Assembly: GCA_016763285.1 (NCBI GenBank)
Contig: JAESUC010000259.1
Coordinates: 1-40,970, forward strand
Source: Pseudomonas sp.
GTDB lineage: Bacteria; Pseudomonadota; Gammaproteobacteria; Pseudomonadales; Pseudomonadaceae
DNA: 40,970 nucleotides
Direction: 5' to 3'
Shown here: positions 26,385 through 33,610 of the stretch, piece by piece
Layout: each line of letters opens with the position of its first letter
How positions within the stretch are numbered: position 1 is the stretch's first letter
Notes under the pieces: generated by a model
What the model saw: the letters and a program-made list of their open reading frames with translations, nothing else
Databases searched by the model: none
What the model was told of the DNA's origin: nothing
Translations under genes and position numbers: made by a program

Positions 26385-26397
26385 TGAATCAAACTCA
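26385..26397. promoter_or_regulatory. candidate MetR-binding site
   Basis: TGAATCAAACTCA matches the enterobacterial MetR pattern TGAA-N5-TTCA at 7 of 8 fixed positions. It lies in the 114-bp gap between metE and metR, the expected place for a shared activator and autoregulatory site. Confidence 0.5.
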
Positions 26398-26444
26398 TCC
26401 TGTTAATGCTAAACTTCGATTCTATTCATGTAGAGGGCAGGACC

Positions 26445-27374
26445 ATGCTGGAAATACGTCATTTGCGCACCCTGGTTACCCTGCGCGAGGCTGAAAGCCT
26501 GGTGGAGGCCGCTGAAAGGCTGCACCTGACCCAATCGGCCCTGTCCCATCAGATCAAGGATCTGGAGGAGCGCCTCGGCCTGCCCCTGTTCGCCCGCAAG
26601 AGCAAGCCGGTGCGTTTCACCAGCGCCGGACTACGCCTGCTGCGTCTGGCTGACAACATCCTGCCTCAGTTGCGCCAGACGGAACGGGACCTGCAACGCC
26701 TGGCCGGCGGCCAGGCCGGGCGCCTGCACATGGCCATCGAATGTCATAGCTGCTTTCAGTGGCTGATGCCGACCATCGATCAGTTCCGCAATGCCTGGCC
26801 GGAGGTAGAGGTGGATTTTGCTTCGGGCTTCTTCTTCGCTCCCCTGCCCGCGCTGGCCCGGGGCGAGCTGGATCTGGTGGTAACCTCCGACCCCCAGGAG
26901 ATTGCCGGCATCAGCTACGTCCCTTTATTTGCCTACGAGGCCATGCTGGCGATCAGCAACCAGCATCCGCTGATCAACCGCAACCATGTCGAAGCGTCGG
27001 ACCTGCAGGAAGAAACCCTGATCTGCTATCCGGTGGATCGCGACCGCCTCGACATCTTTACCCAATTTCTGGACCCCGCCGGTGTCCAGCCTGCGGCGAT
27101 ACGCAACGCTGAACTGACAGTGATGATGATGCAGCTGGTGGCCTCGGGCCGAGGGGTCTGCTGCCTGCCCAACTGGGCCATGGCCGAGTACCTGCAACGC
27201 GGCTATGTCAGCGCCAGACCCCTGGGCGCCGAAGGTCTGTTCGGCACGCTGTACGCGGCGGTGCGCGAGGACATGCTGGAAATGTCCTATCTGCAGGACT
27301 TCCTGCTCACCGCCAAGGACATCTCGTTTGCCACCCTGGAAGGCGTCAGCGCAAAGATAAACAAAAGGCCATAA
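26445..27374 (+). CDS. metR: LysR-type regulator MetR
   Basis: A 309-residue LysR-family regulator. The winged helix-turn-helix (about 1-60) reads EIRHLRTLVTLREAESLVEAAERLHLTQSALSHQIKDLEERLGLPLF in outline. The effector domain (about 90-300) contains IECHSCFQWLMPT, GELDLVVTSD and ETLICYPVDRDRLDIF, all closely matching E. coli MetR. It activates metE and other methionine genes with homocysteine as coregulator. ATG 26445 with AGAGGGCAGG upstream is chosen over an in-frame start 39 nt earlier that lacks homology. The stop lies in an inverted repeat (27371-27394). Confidence 0.93.
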   Translation: MLEIRHLRTLVTLREAESLVEAAERLHLTQSALSHQIKDLEERLGLPLFARKSKPVRFTSAGLRLLRLADNILPQLRQTERDLQRLAGGQAGRLHMAIECHSCFQWLMPTIDQFRNAWPEVEVDFASGFFFAPLPALARGELDLVVTSDPQEIAGISYVPLFAYEAMLAISNQHPLINRNHVEASDLQEETLICYPVDRDRLDIFTQFLDPAGVQPAAIRNAELTVMMMQLVASGRGVCCLPNWAMAEYLQRGYVSARPLGAEGLFGTLYAAVREDMLEMSYLQDFLLTAKDISFATLEGVSAKINKRP

Positions 27375-27394
27375 GCGATATAATCACCGCTTAT
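27371..27394 (+). promoter_or_regulatory. inverted repeat around a perfect TATAAT upstream of the carboxylesterase
   Basis: ATAAGCG (27371-27377) and CGCTTAT (27388-27394) are exact reverse complements with a 10-bp spacer that contains TATAAT (27379-27384). No good -35 is visible. A repressor-controlled promoter for the downstream esterase is possible. The left arm overlaps the metR stop. Confidence 0.4.
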
Positions 27395-27408
27395 GTCTCG
27401 CCCTTCGC

Positions 27409-27424
27409 TAGAGCTTTCGCTCTA
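27409..27424 (+). terminator. short hairpin after metR
   Basis: TAGAGC-TTTC-GCTCTA is a perfect 6-bp stem with a TTTC tetraloop, followed by TTCTGG. The T-content after the stem is poor, so it may be a weak terminator for metR or a leader element of the esterase transcript. Confidence 0.35.
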
Positions 27425-27511
27425 TTCTGGTGCATGCCCGGCAGACGATCGGGCACAGGGGCAACCGGCCACGGAAGCCCACTTAAAACAATAATGCTCA
27501 GGAGAGACCCA

Positions 27512-29377
27512 ATGCGTTCTTGCGCCCGAACGACCGATTGCCCATCCCACGTCCTATCCCGCCCGGTGCTATCCACCCTCGCCCTCGCCATTGTCGGATC
27601 GCTTACGCTGACCGGCTGCCTTGGCGGTGATGGCGGCCCCAGCAGCAATATCACTCCGGCCGGTCAGATCAGCCTGGCCAACGGCGCCGTGCAGGGTGTA
27701 GTCGAGGATGACGTGCTGGTCTGGCACGGCCTGCCCTACGCCCAGCCTCCCGTAGGCGACCTGCGCTGGCGCGCACCGCAACCCGTCGAGGACTGGACCG
27801 GCGTGCGTGACGCCACCCAGCGGCATTCCGAATGCGTCCAGGCTGAAACGACCAGCCAATGGCAGCGGACCTCGAACATGGTCGGCAGTGAAGACTGCCT
27901 GATCGTCGACGTATATCGACCCAACCGCGCCGACTATCAGGACGAGAAGCTTCCCGTCTATGTATGGATCCACGGCGGCTCGAACAATTTTGGTACCGCA
28001 AAACAGTACGACGGGCGCAATCTGGTCGAGAACTCCGATGTGGTCATGGTGGTGGTGCAGTACCGCCTCGGGCCGCTCGGCTGGTTCTTCCATCCCGACG
28101 TACAAACCGGCGGTGCCGACCCGGTCTCCGATTCCGGCAACTTCGGCACGATGGACACCGTTCAGGCGCTGAAATGGATCCAGGCCAACATCGCCGAATT
28201 TGGCGGCGACCCGGACAACGTCACCATCACCGGCGAGTCTGCCGGCGCACACAACGTGCTCAATCTCATGGTCTCACCCGAGTCAGGCAATGGCCTGTTC
28301 CACCAGGCTGTCTCCCAGAGCGGTGCCATGACCACGCGCAGTACCAGCAATGCGCGCAATTCCGCCAATAGCCATATCGAGTGGCTGATCCGGCTGCTGG
28401 AGGATCGCAAGACACCGGGCACCCCGATCACTGCCGCCCAGGCCACGCAAATGCGTCTGGACATGGAAGCGGCTGGCACCCTCGAAACCTACCTGCGCGC
28501 AGCCGAGGGTCGCGATCTGTACCAGGCGGTCTTCAACTACAGTTCCCTGAGTTCCTATGGCGCTATCGAGGACGGCACAGTGATTCCTGCCGGCGGCTGG
28601 ATCCCCGCGTTTACCAGCGGCAACTTCAATAACGTGCCCGTGATTCTCGGCGCCAACGAATACGAACAAAAGTCGTTCATGCCGCTGTACGGCGGTGCGC
28701 TGAAGGGCGCGACCGGCACCATACCGTCTGCCGCCGGCAAGAGCTGGCTGGACTTGCTGGATGTGGCCTTTACCGGCAACCAGACCCTGGACGAGGTACT
28801 GCCGACACAAAAGGACAAGGACACCTACGAGGTGACCGGCTACCACGGCGGCCGAGCCTGGCGGGCAAAGTATGTGGACGAACTGGCCCGTCTGATCACC
28901 CAGCATCAGCCTGACACCTATGCCTATGACTTCCGCTGGGGAACGCAGTCAGGACCCTCTCCCTTCAACTTCATCTATGGTGCCGGCCATGCCGCGGAAA
29001 TCTCGTTTTTCCATGGCATCGGCGAAGGTCTGTTCAGCCTGCCCTTTACCGAGCAGAACCGGCCCGGTCGGGAAGCGCTGCAGAACGCGATGATGGATTA
29101 TCTGGCGGACTTCTCCCGCGGCGGCAATCCCAACGGCCAGTTCAGCCAGAACGAGCTGACCTGGCAGCCGTGGTCCAGCGCAGCGGGCGCAGATAAAGTC
29201 ATCGTGTTCGATGCCACCGATGCTGCTACCGATATCAGCATGTCCAACGAGGAGTTGACACTTGGCGGCGTGAATACCGCCTGGACAGCAGCGATGACCA
29301 ATATTGGTCTGGGTCCGGTGGAACAGGGCACACTGCGCGCCTTCTTCGGCCAGTCGGCGGCTTACTCCAACCCCTGA
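27512..29377 (+). CDS. type-B carboxylesterase, lipoprotein
   Basis: A 621-residue carboxylesterase/cholinesterase-family enzyme. The signal peptide ends in lipobox LTGC with Cys36, so the enzyme is probably membrane-anchored outside the cytoplasm. Family signatures are SEDCLIVDVYRP (126-137), the oxyanion-loop WIHGGSNNFG (152-161) and the nucleophile elbow GESAGAHN (Ser243). The triad is completed by Glu383 (GANEYEQ) and His493 (GAGHAAEI). It hydrolyses carboxylic esters; the natural substrate is unknown. ATG 27512 follows AGGAGA. A strong terminator follows, so it is probably its own unit at the head of the ester-hydrolase island. Confidence 0.9.
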   Translation: MRSCARTTDCPSHVLSRPVLSTLALAIVGSLTLTGCLGGDGGPSSNITPAGQISLANGAVQGVVEDDVLVWHGLPYAQPPVGDLRWRAPQPVEDWTGVRDATQRHSECVQAETTSQWQRTSNMVGSEDCLIVDVYRPNRADYQDEKLPVYVWIHGGSNNFGTAKQYDGRNLVENSDVVMVVVQYRLGPLGWFFHPDVQTGGADPVSDSGNFGTMDTVQALKWIQANIAEFGGDPDNVTITGESAGAHNVLNLMVSPESGNGLFHQAVSQSGAMTTRSTSNARNSANSHIEWLIRLLEDRKTPGTPITAAQATQMRLDMEAAGTLETYLRAAEGRDLYQAVFNYSSLSSYGAIEDGTVIPAGGWIPAFTSGNFNNVPVILGANEYEQKSFMPLYGGALKGATGTIPSAAGKSWLDLLDVAFTGNQTLDEVLPTQKDKDTYEVTGYHGGRAWRAKYVDELARLITQHQPDTYAYDFRWGTQSGPSPFNFIYGAGHAAEISFFHGIGEGLFSLPFTEQNRPGREALQNAMMDYLADFSRGGNPNGQFSQNELTWQPWSSAAGADKVIVFDATDAATDISMSNEELTLGGVNTAWTAAMTNIGLGPVEQGTLRAFFGQSAAYSNP

Positions 29378-29409
29378 TACGCGCTGGTCAACCAGTCGTA
29401 ACACCCAGA

Positions 29410-29433
29410 ACGGGGCCTTCGGGCCCCGTTTTT
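29410..29433 (+). terminator. intrinsic terminator of the carboxylesterase gene
   Basis: A perfect GC-rich stem CGGGGCC/GGCCCCG with a TTCG tetraloop (29411-29428) is followed by TTTTT. Confidence 0.93.
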
Positions 29434-29461
29434 CATGATACATATTCAATAACCGTCCCAT

Positions 29462-29479
29462 CACCCAATCAGGCGAGTT
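29462..29479. promoter_or_regulatory. 18-bp palindromic box upstream of hydrolase copy 1
   Basis: CACCCAATCAGGCGAGTT matches the box found before copies 2 and 3 at 14 of 18 positions, including the core AGGCGAGT. It ends 35 nt before the predicted leader hairpin, as in the other two copies. A protein-binding site is the simplest reading. Confidence 0.45.
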
Positions 29480-29514
29480 TCAATCTCGACGCCGAGGCAT
29501 ACATTCGATCGCGT

Positions 29515-29551
29515 CAGAGCACTGTTTTGGGCACCCAGTCATTGAGCTCTG
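29515..29551 (+). ncRNA. leader hairpin of hydrolase copy 1
   Basis: CAGAGC (29515-29520) pairs with GCTCTG (29546-29551), and ACTG (29521-29524) with CAGT (29536-29539) inside it. The stem ends 40 nt before the ATG, the same place as the better-conserved leader hairpins of copies 2 and 3, although the sequence differs. Confidence 0.35.
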
Positions 29552-29591
29552 TAGACACATACCAACAACAATAAGCACCGCAGGTAACACC

Positions 29592-30473
29592 ATGAACGCA
29601 TCATCTGCTTTCAAACTGACCGGCCTGGCCCTTGGCATGCTGCTCGCTGCCAACGCCCTCGCCAATAACCCCACGCCTACTCCGACCCCCACACCAACGC
29701 CTCCACCAGGCTCGGGTACCGCCTTCCCTTCAGTATCCGATTTCAGCCGCACGGCTTCCTTCGCGACCACCAGCGGCAACGCCGGTCCGAACTGCACCAT
29801 CTACCGTCCGCGCACGCTGGGCGAGGCCGGCCGTCGCCACCCGATCATTCTCTGGGGCAACGGCACCGGTAGTTCGCCGAGCACCTACAGCGCTCTGCTC
29901 ACCCATTGGGCCAGCCATGGCTTCGTCGTCGCAGCCGCACGCACTTCAAACGCCGGTTCCGGTGAAGAAATGATCGCCTGCCTCAACTACCTGGTTCAGG
30001 AAAACGGCCGCAGCAGCGGTACCTATGCGGGCAAGCTGAACGTGAACCGCGTCGGCACTGCCGGCCACTCCCAGGGTGGCGGCGGTTCGATCATGGCCGG
30101 TCGTGACGGCCGCGTTACCGTGACAGCACCCTTCCAGCCCTACACCATCGGCCTGGGTCATCGCAGCAGCTCGCAGAGCCAGCAGAGTGGTCCGATGTTC
30201 CTGATGACCGGCAGCAGTGACACCATCGCCGCGCCACGGACCAACGCACTGCCGGTGTTCAACAATGCCAACGTGCCGGTGTTCTGGGGTGAGCTACGCG
30301 GTGCCAGCCACTTCGAGCCCGTCGGTAACGCTGGCGGCTTCCGTGGTCCGTCAACCGCCTGGTTCCGATTCCATCTGATGGGCGACAACAGCGCACAGAG
30401 CACCTTCTACGGCAGCAACTGCCGTCTGTGTGGCGATCGTAACTGGGAAGTGCGCCGCAAGGGCATCAACTGA
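29592..30473 (+). CDS. secreted cutinase/PETase-superfamily alpha/beta hydrolase, copy 1
   Basis: A 293-residue secreted enzyme. A Sec signal peptide (cleavage after about Ala25, NALA-NN) is followed by a Pro-Thr repeat linker (27-39) and an alpha/beta-hydrolase domain. The triad is Ser160 (GHSQGGGGS), Asp210 (GSSDTIAAP) and His240 (GASHFEPVG). The order SHFxP, then STAWFRFHL, then a late Cys resembles actinobacterial cutinases (SHFAP.. VAWLKRF.. C). The C-terminal pair Cys277/Cys280 and Cys68/Cys130 could form disulfides. Polyester or lipid-ester hydrolysis is inferred, not proven. It is the most diverged of the three tandem copies; the closing RRKGIN is shared with copy 2. It has its own terminator. 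Confidence 0.88.
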   Translation: MNASSAFKLTGLALGMLLAANALANNPTPTPTPTPTPPPGSGTAFPSVSDFSRTASFATTSGNAGPNCTIYRPRTLGEAGRRHPIILWGNGTGSSPSTYSALLTHWASHGFVVAAARTSNAGSGEEMIACLNYLVQENGRSSGTYAGKLNVNRVGTAGHSQGGGGSIMAGRDGRVTVTAPFQPYTIGLGHRSSSQSQQSGPMFLMTGSSDTIAAPRTNALPVFNNANVPVFWGELRGASHFEPVGNAGGFRGPSTAWFRFHLMGDNSAQSTFYGSNCRLCGDRNWEVRRKGIN

Positions 30474-30497
30474 CAGCCGTAAGGCTGCTGTCCTGGA

Positions 30498-30526
30498 GGC
30501 CGGCCCGCAAGGGACCGGCCTTTTTT
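30498..30526 (+). terminator. intrinsic terminator of hydrolase copy 1
   Basis: GGCCGG (30498-30503) pairs with CCGGCC (30515-30520), with an inner CCC/GGG pairing, followed by TTTTTT. Confidence 0.92.
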
Positions 30527-30539
30527 GTGCGCGGGCTCA

Positions 30540-30562
30540 ATTGATCCGAAAATCGCATCAAT
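30540..30562. promoter_or_regulatory. ATTGAT-N11-ATCAAT operator-like repeat, copy 2
   Basis: Perfect 6-bp inverted arms with an 11-bp spacer. The same arms, spacing and relative position recur before copy 3 although most neighbouring bases differ, which suggests a binding site for a dimeric regulator. Confidence 0.45.
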
Positions 30563-30593
30563 AATCTATAAATCAAGATTCTGTCCCTATTTT

Positions 30594-30611
30594 CACCCGA
30601 ATAGGCGAGTG
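30594..30611. promoter_or_regulatory. 18-bp palindromic box upstream of hydrolase copy 2
   Basis: CACCCGAATAGGCGAGTG is an imperfect palindrome (CACYCG-N6-CGRGTG) identical to the box before copy 3 and 14/18 identical to that before copy 1. It lies 38 nt before the leader hairpin. Confidence 0.55.
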
Positions 30612-30642
30612 TTGACTGCCTTTGCCAAGGCTATATTCAAAG

Positions 30643-30683
30643 TCGCTTGGAGCCTGACAGTCGGCGACCCGCCAGAGGCTCGG
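30643..30683 (+). ncRNA. conserved structured leader, hydrolase copy 2
   Basis: A 41-nt block identical to that of copy 3 except at two positions. GAGCCT (30650-30655) pairs with AGGCTC (30676-30681), and an inner stem GGCG/CGCC (30663-30666 with 30670-30673) closes a 3-nt loop. Both substitutions fall in unpaired bases (30659 and loop base 30669). It ends 36 nt before the ATG. A cis-acting RNA is favoured; a DNA-binding site is the alternative. Confidence 0.5.
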
Positions 30684-30717
30684 GGATTCGAAAATAACAA
30701 ACTGAAGAGAGAGCATT

Positions 30718-31593
30718 ATGAAAAATTCAACTTTCAGATTGTCCAGCCTCGCCGCGGCCATGCTGATGTCGACCAGCGTCATGGCGTACACCCCAGCTCC
30801 AACACCCACTCCAACTCCGCCTCCGTCTGGCGGCGGCGGAGATTTCCCCTCCGTTTCCGATTTCAGCCGCTCCGGCCCCTTTGCTACCACCAGTGGTAAC
30901 GAAGGCCCCAGCTGTACCGTCTATCGTCCGCGCACCCTGGGTGCCGAGGGCCGTCGCCACCCGATCATCATCTGGGGCAACGGTACCGGCACCTCACCAG
31001 GAAGCTATGGCAGCCTACTGAATCACTGGGCCAGCCATGGCTTCGTCGTCGCCGCGGCACGCACGTCCAATGCGGGGTCCGGCACCCAGATGATCGACTG
31101 CCTCAATTACCTGGTGCAGCAGAACGGCCGCAGCTCCGGCACCTATGCAGGTCGACTGAACGTGAACCGGGTTGCCACCACCGGTCACTCCCAGGGTGGC
31201 GGCGGTTCCATCATGGCCGGTCGTGACGGTCGCGTTACCGTGACAGCGCCCTTCCAGCCCTACACCATCGGCCTGGGGCATCGTTCCAGCTCGCAGAGCC
31301 GTCAGAGTGGGCCGATGTTCCTGATGACCGGCGGCCGCGACACCATCGCTTCACCGACCTTCAACGCCTCTCCGGTATTCCGCAATGCCAACGTGCCGGT
31401 CTTCTGGGGTGAGCGCACCAGCGCAAGTCACTTCGAACCGATCGGCAACGGCGGCGACTATCGCGGACCCTCCACGGCCTGGTTCCGCTATCACCTGATG
31501 AATGATGGCAATGCCGAGAGCACTTTCTACGGCAGCCGCTGCCGTCTGTGCACCGACCGCGGCTGGGATGTACGCCGCAAGGGCATCAACTGA
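30718..31593 (+). CDS. secreted cutinase/PETase-superfamily alpha/beta hydrolase, copy 2
   Basis: A 291-residue secreted enzyme. The signal peptide is probably cut after Ala23 (VMA-YTP); a linker of Pro-Thr repeats ending in PPPSGGGG spans 24-41. The triad is Ser158 (GHSQGGGGS), Asp208 (GGRDTIASP) and His238 (SASHFEP). The base after the nucleophile is Gln, where cutinases and PETases have Met, and the region after strand 6 reads APFQPYT rather than the Trp-bearing PETase sequence. Cys66, 128, 275 and 278 are conserved in all three copies. It differs from copy 3 at 25 of 291 residues. GAAGAGAGAG precedes the ATG. The substrate is inferred to be a polyester or insoluble ester. Confidence 0.9.
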   Translation: MKNSTFRLSSLAAAMLMSTSVMAYTPAPTPTPTPPPSGGGGDFPSVSDFSRSGPFATTSGNEGPSCTVYRPRTLGAEGRRHPIIIWGNGTGTSPGSYGSLLNHWASHGFVVAAARTSNAGSGTQMIDCLNYLVQQNGRSSGTYAGRLNVNRVATTGHSQGGGGSIMAGRDGRVTVTAPFQPYTIGLGHRSSSQSRQSGPMFLMTGGRDTIASPTFNASPVFRNANVPVFWGERTSASHFEPIGNGGDYRGPSTAWFRYHLMNDGNAESTFYGSRCRLCTDRGWDVRRKGIN

Positions 31594-31618
31594 CATCAGG
31601 CCGTCGCCGATGACCGAA

Positions 31619-31646
31619 GGCTGACCCGCGAGGGTCGGCCTTTTTT
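31619..31646 (+). terminator. intrinsic terminator of hydrolase copy 2
   Basis: A 9-bp stem (31619-31627 with 31632-31640, one G-T pair) closes a GCGA tetraloop and is followed by TTTTTT. Confidence 0.93.
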
Positions 31647-31659
31647 CTGAGCGATCGCA

Positions 31660-31682
31660 ATTGATCTGAAAAACACATCAAT
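31660..31682. promoter_or_regulatory. ATTGAT-N11-ATCAAT operator-like repeat, copy 3
   Basis: The same arms and 11-bp spacing as at 30540-30562, in the same place relative to the preceding terminator and the 18-bp box. Confidence 0.45.
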
Positions 31683-31713
31683 AGAGACAATTACTTACTT
31701 ATGTCTCAAATTT

Positions 31714-31731
31714 CACCCGAATAGGCGAGTG
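31714..31731. promoter_or_regulatory. 18-bp palindromic box upstream of hydrolase copy 3
   Basis: CACCCGAATAGGCGAGTG, identical to 30594-30611, 38 nt before the conserved leader hairpin. The bases immediately upstream and downstream are poorly conserved between copies. Confidence 0.55.
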
Positions 31732-31762
31732 TCGCTCGGCTGACCCAAAGCTACTCTCAGGA

Positions 31763-31803
31763 TCGCTTGGAGCCTGACTGTCGGCGACACGCCAGAGGCT
31801 CGG
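31763..31803 (+). ncRNA. conserved structured leader, hydrolase copy 3
   Basis: Outer stem GAGCCT (31770-31775) with AGGCTC (31796-31801); inner GGCG (31783-31786) with CGCC (31790-31793). It matches the copy 2 leader at 39 of 41 positions, with changes only in predicted unpaired bases. The outer stem ends 37 nt before the ATG. Confidence 0.5.
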
Positions 31804-31838
31804 TGACTTGAACAACAATAAACTGAAGAGAGATCACT

Positions 31839-32714
31839 ATGAAAATGGCAACCTTCAAATTGTCCAGCCTCGCCGCTGCCCTGCTGATGTCAACCAGCGT
31901 CATGGCTTACACCCCTACTCCGACGCCCACTCCTACCCCGCCTCCATCAGGTGGTGGTGGCGATTTTCCATCCGTTTCCGACTTCAGTCGTTCCGGACCC
32001 TTCGCTACCACCAGCGGTAACGAAGGCCCCAGCTGCACCATCTATCGTCCGCGTACCCTGGGCGCCGAAGGCCGTCGCCACCCGATCATCATCTGGGGTA
32101 ACGGCACCGGTAGCTCCCCGGGTACGTATGCCAGCCTGCTGAATCATTGGGCAAGCCATGGTTTTGTTGTTGCCGCTGCACGCACCTCCAACGCGGGTTC
32201 AGGTACGCAGATGATCGATTGCCTGGACTATCTGGTGCAGCAGAACGGTCGCAGCTCCGGCACCTATGCGGGCAACTTGAATGTCAACCGGGTCGGCAGC
32301 ACGGGCCACTCCCAGGGCGGCGGTGGCTCCATCATGGCCGGTCGTGACGGGCGCATCACCGTGACTGCTCCGTTCCAGCCCTACACCATTGGCCTGGGCC
32401 ATCGCTCCAGCTCGCAGAGTCGTCAGAACGGACCCATGTTCCTGATGACCGGCGGCCGCGACACCATCGCCTCGCCGGGTGCAAATGCTGCACCAGTGTT
32501 TCGCAACGCCAACGTGCCGGTATTCTGGGGCGAGCTCAACAGCGCGAGCCACTTCGAGCCCGTGGGTAACGGTGGCGGCTACCGTGGTCCTTCTACCGCC
32601 TGGTTCCGCTTCCACCTGATGAACGATGGCAATGCCGAGAGCACCTTCTACGGCAGCCGTTGCGGCCTGTGTACCGACCGCGGTTGGGACGTGCAGCGCA
32701 AGGGCATCAACTGA
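31839..32714 (+). CDS. secreted cutinase/PETase-superfamily alpha/beta hydrolase, copy 3
   Basis: A 291-residue paralogue of copy 2 with the same layout: signal peptide to about Ala23, Pro-Thr linker, catalytic Ser158, Asp208 and His238, and Cys66, 128, 275 and 278. Differences from copy 2 cluster in surface-like or loop positions. Examples are 92-98 (SSPGTYA), 153-154, the stretch after the catalytic Asp (214-218, GANAA) and 233-234 just before the catalytic His. The last two flank the expected active-site cleft and could shift substrate preference. GAAGAGAG precedes the ATG. A strong terminator follows. The recent duplication is clear from both coding and leader conservation. Confidence 0.9.
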   Translation: MKMATFKLSSLAAALLMSTSVMAYTPTPTPTPTPPPSGGGGDFPSVSDFSRSGPFATTSGNEGPSCTIYRPRTLGAEGRRHPIIIWGNGTGSSPGTYASLLNHWASHGFVVAAARTSNAGSGTQMIDCLDYLVQQNGRSSGTYAGNLNVNRVGSTGHSQGGGGSIMAGRDGRITVTAPFQPYTIGLGHRSSSQSRQNGPMFLMTGGRDTIASPGANAAPVFRNANVPVFWGELNSASHFEPVGNGGGYRGPSTAWFRFHLMNDGNAESTFYGSRCGLCTDRGWDVQRKGIN

Positions 32715-32764
32715 TCAACTCAGTTTGATCAAAGCGCTTCTGGCATAATCAGCGCCAGCAATCG

Positions 32765-32797
32765 AAAGCCGGTTACCCTCGGGTAACCGGCTTTTTT
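32765..32797 (+). terminator. intrinsic terminator of hydrolase copy 3
   Basis: AAGCCGGTTACCC pairs with GGGTAACCGGCTT around TC, giving an 11-12-bp stem followed by TTTTTT. Confidence 0.94.
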
Positions 32798-32842
32798 GTA
32801 TCTGGGGTATGCTTCGTAATCGTTTAGCCTGGGAGAATAAGA

Positions 32843-33601
32843 ATGTCAGACAACCGCCCTGTCGCACTGGTCACCGGCGCCGGAAGCGGCATTGGCCGCG
32901 CTACCGCCCTTGCCCTGCTAAAGGCGGGCTACGCCGTGGTACTCGCCGGCCGCCGCGAAGCTTCGCTGGATGAGACTGTCGTCGCCGCGGGTGAGCTCGC
33001 CGCCCATGCCTTGGCAGTAGTGACGGACGTACGCAGCCCGGAATCAGTAGAGGCGCTGTTCAACGCGACGCGCGAGCGCCATGGCAGACTGGATGTGCTG
33101 TTCAACAACGCCGGCACCGGCGCGCCGCCGGTTCCCCTGGAAGAAGTCAGTTTCGCCCACTGGCAAGCTACCGTGGAGACCAATCTGACCGGCGCCTTTC
33201 TCTGTACCCAGCAGGCATTCCGCATCATGAAGAGCCAGCAGCCCATGGGCGGTCGCATCATCAATAACGGTTCGATTTCCGCCCATGCGCCCCGCCCGAA
33301 CTCGGCGCCGTACACCTCGACCAAACACGCGATGACCGGTCTGACCAAGTCCACTTCGCTGGACGGACGACGCTACAACATCGCCTGTGGTCAGATAGAC
33401 ATTGGCAATGCAGCGACCGAGATGGCTGCCCCAATGCAGCGCGGCGTACCCCAGGCCAATGGCGAGATGGCGGTGGAAGCTGTCATGGATGTGGAGCATG
33501 TAGCGCAGGCGGTGGTGCAGATGGCCAGCCTGCCACTGGAAAGCAATATCCAGTTCATGACCATCATGGCGACGAAGATGCCCTTTATCGGGCGCGGCTG
33601 A
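32843..33601 (+). CDS. SDR-family oxidoreductase
   Basis: A 252-residue classical short-chain dehydrogenase. TGAGSGIG is at 11-18, NNAG at 88-91, Ser144 in NGSIS, Tyr157 and Lys161 in YTSTK, and the post-catalytic segment reads [13 protein letters not shown]. Arg37-Arg38 after the second strand (LAGRRE) suggests NADP preference. It is preceded by GGGAGAA and transcribed alone between the copy 3 terminator and the convergent lipase. It could process an alcohol or aldehyde released by the ester hydrolases, but this rests only on location. Confidence 0.88.
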   Translation: MSDNRPVALVTGAGSGIGRATALALLKAGYAVVLAGRREASLDETVVAAGELAAHALAVVTDVRSPESVEALFNATRERHGRLDVLFNNAGTGAPPVPLEEVSFAHWQATVETNLTGAFLCTQQAFRIMKSQQPMGGRIINNGSISAHAPRPNSAPYTSTKHAMTGLTKSTSLDGRRYNIACGQIDIGNAATEMAAPMQRGVPQANGEMAVEAVMDVEHVAQAVVQMASLPLESNIQFMTIMATKMPFIGRG

Positions 33602-33610
33602 ACACAGCCA

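Noticed and set aside
24870-26387. 505-codon open frame on the plus strand opposite metE
   Set aside because: It lies entirely antisense to metE, has no ribosome site or recognisable domain, and its composition (Gln/His/Arg-rich) is what high-GC third positions produce.
29670-29720. Repeats of ACNCCN near the N-terminus of the hydrolases as a possible phase-variation tract
   Set aside because: They encode in-frame Pro-Thr linkers with varied codons in all three copies, and the tract is not a simple mono- or dinucleotide repeat prone to slippage.
30612-30639. TTGACT and TATTCA as the promoter of hydrolase copy 2
   Set aside because: The spacing is 16 bp with a weak -10, and the corresponding bases before copy 3 are not conserved, so a shared promoter there is unlikely.
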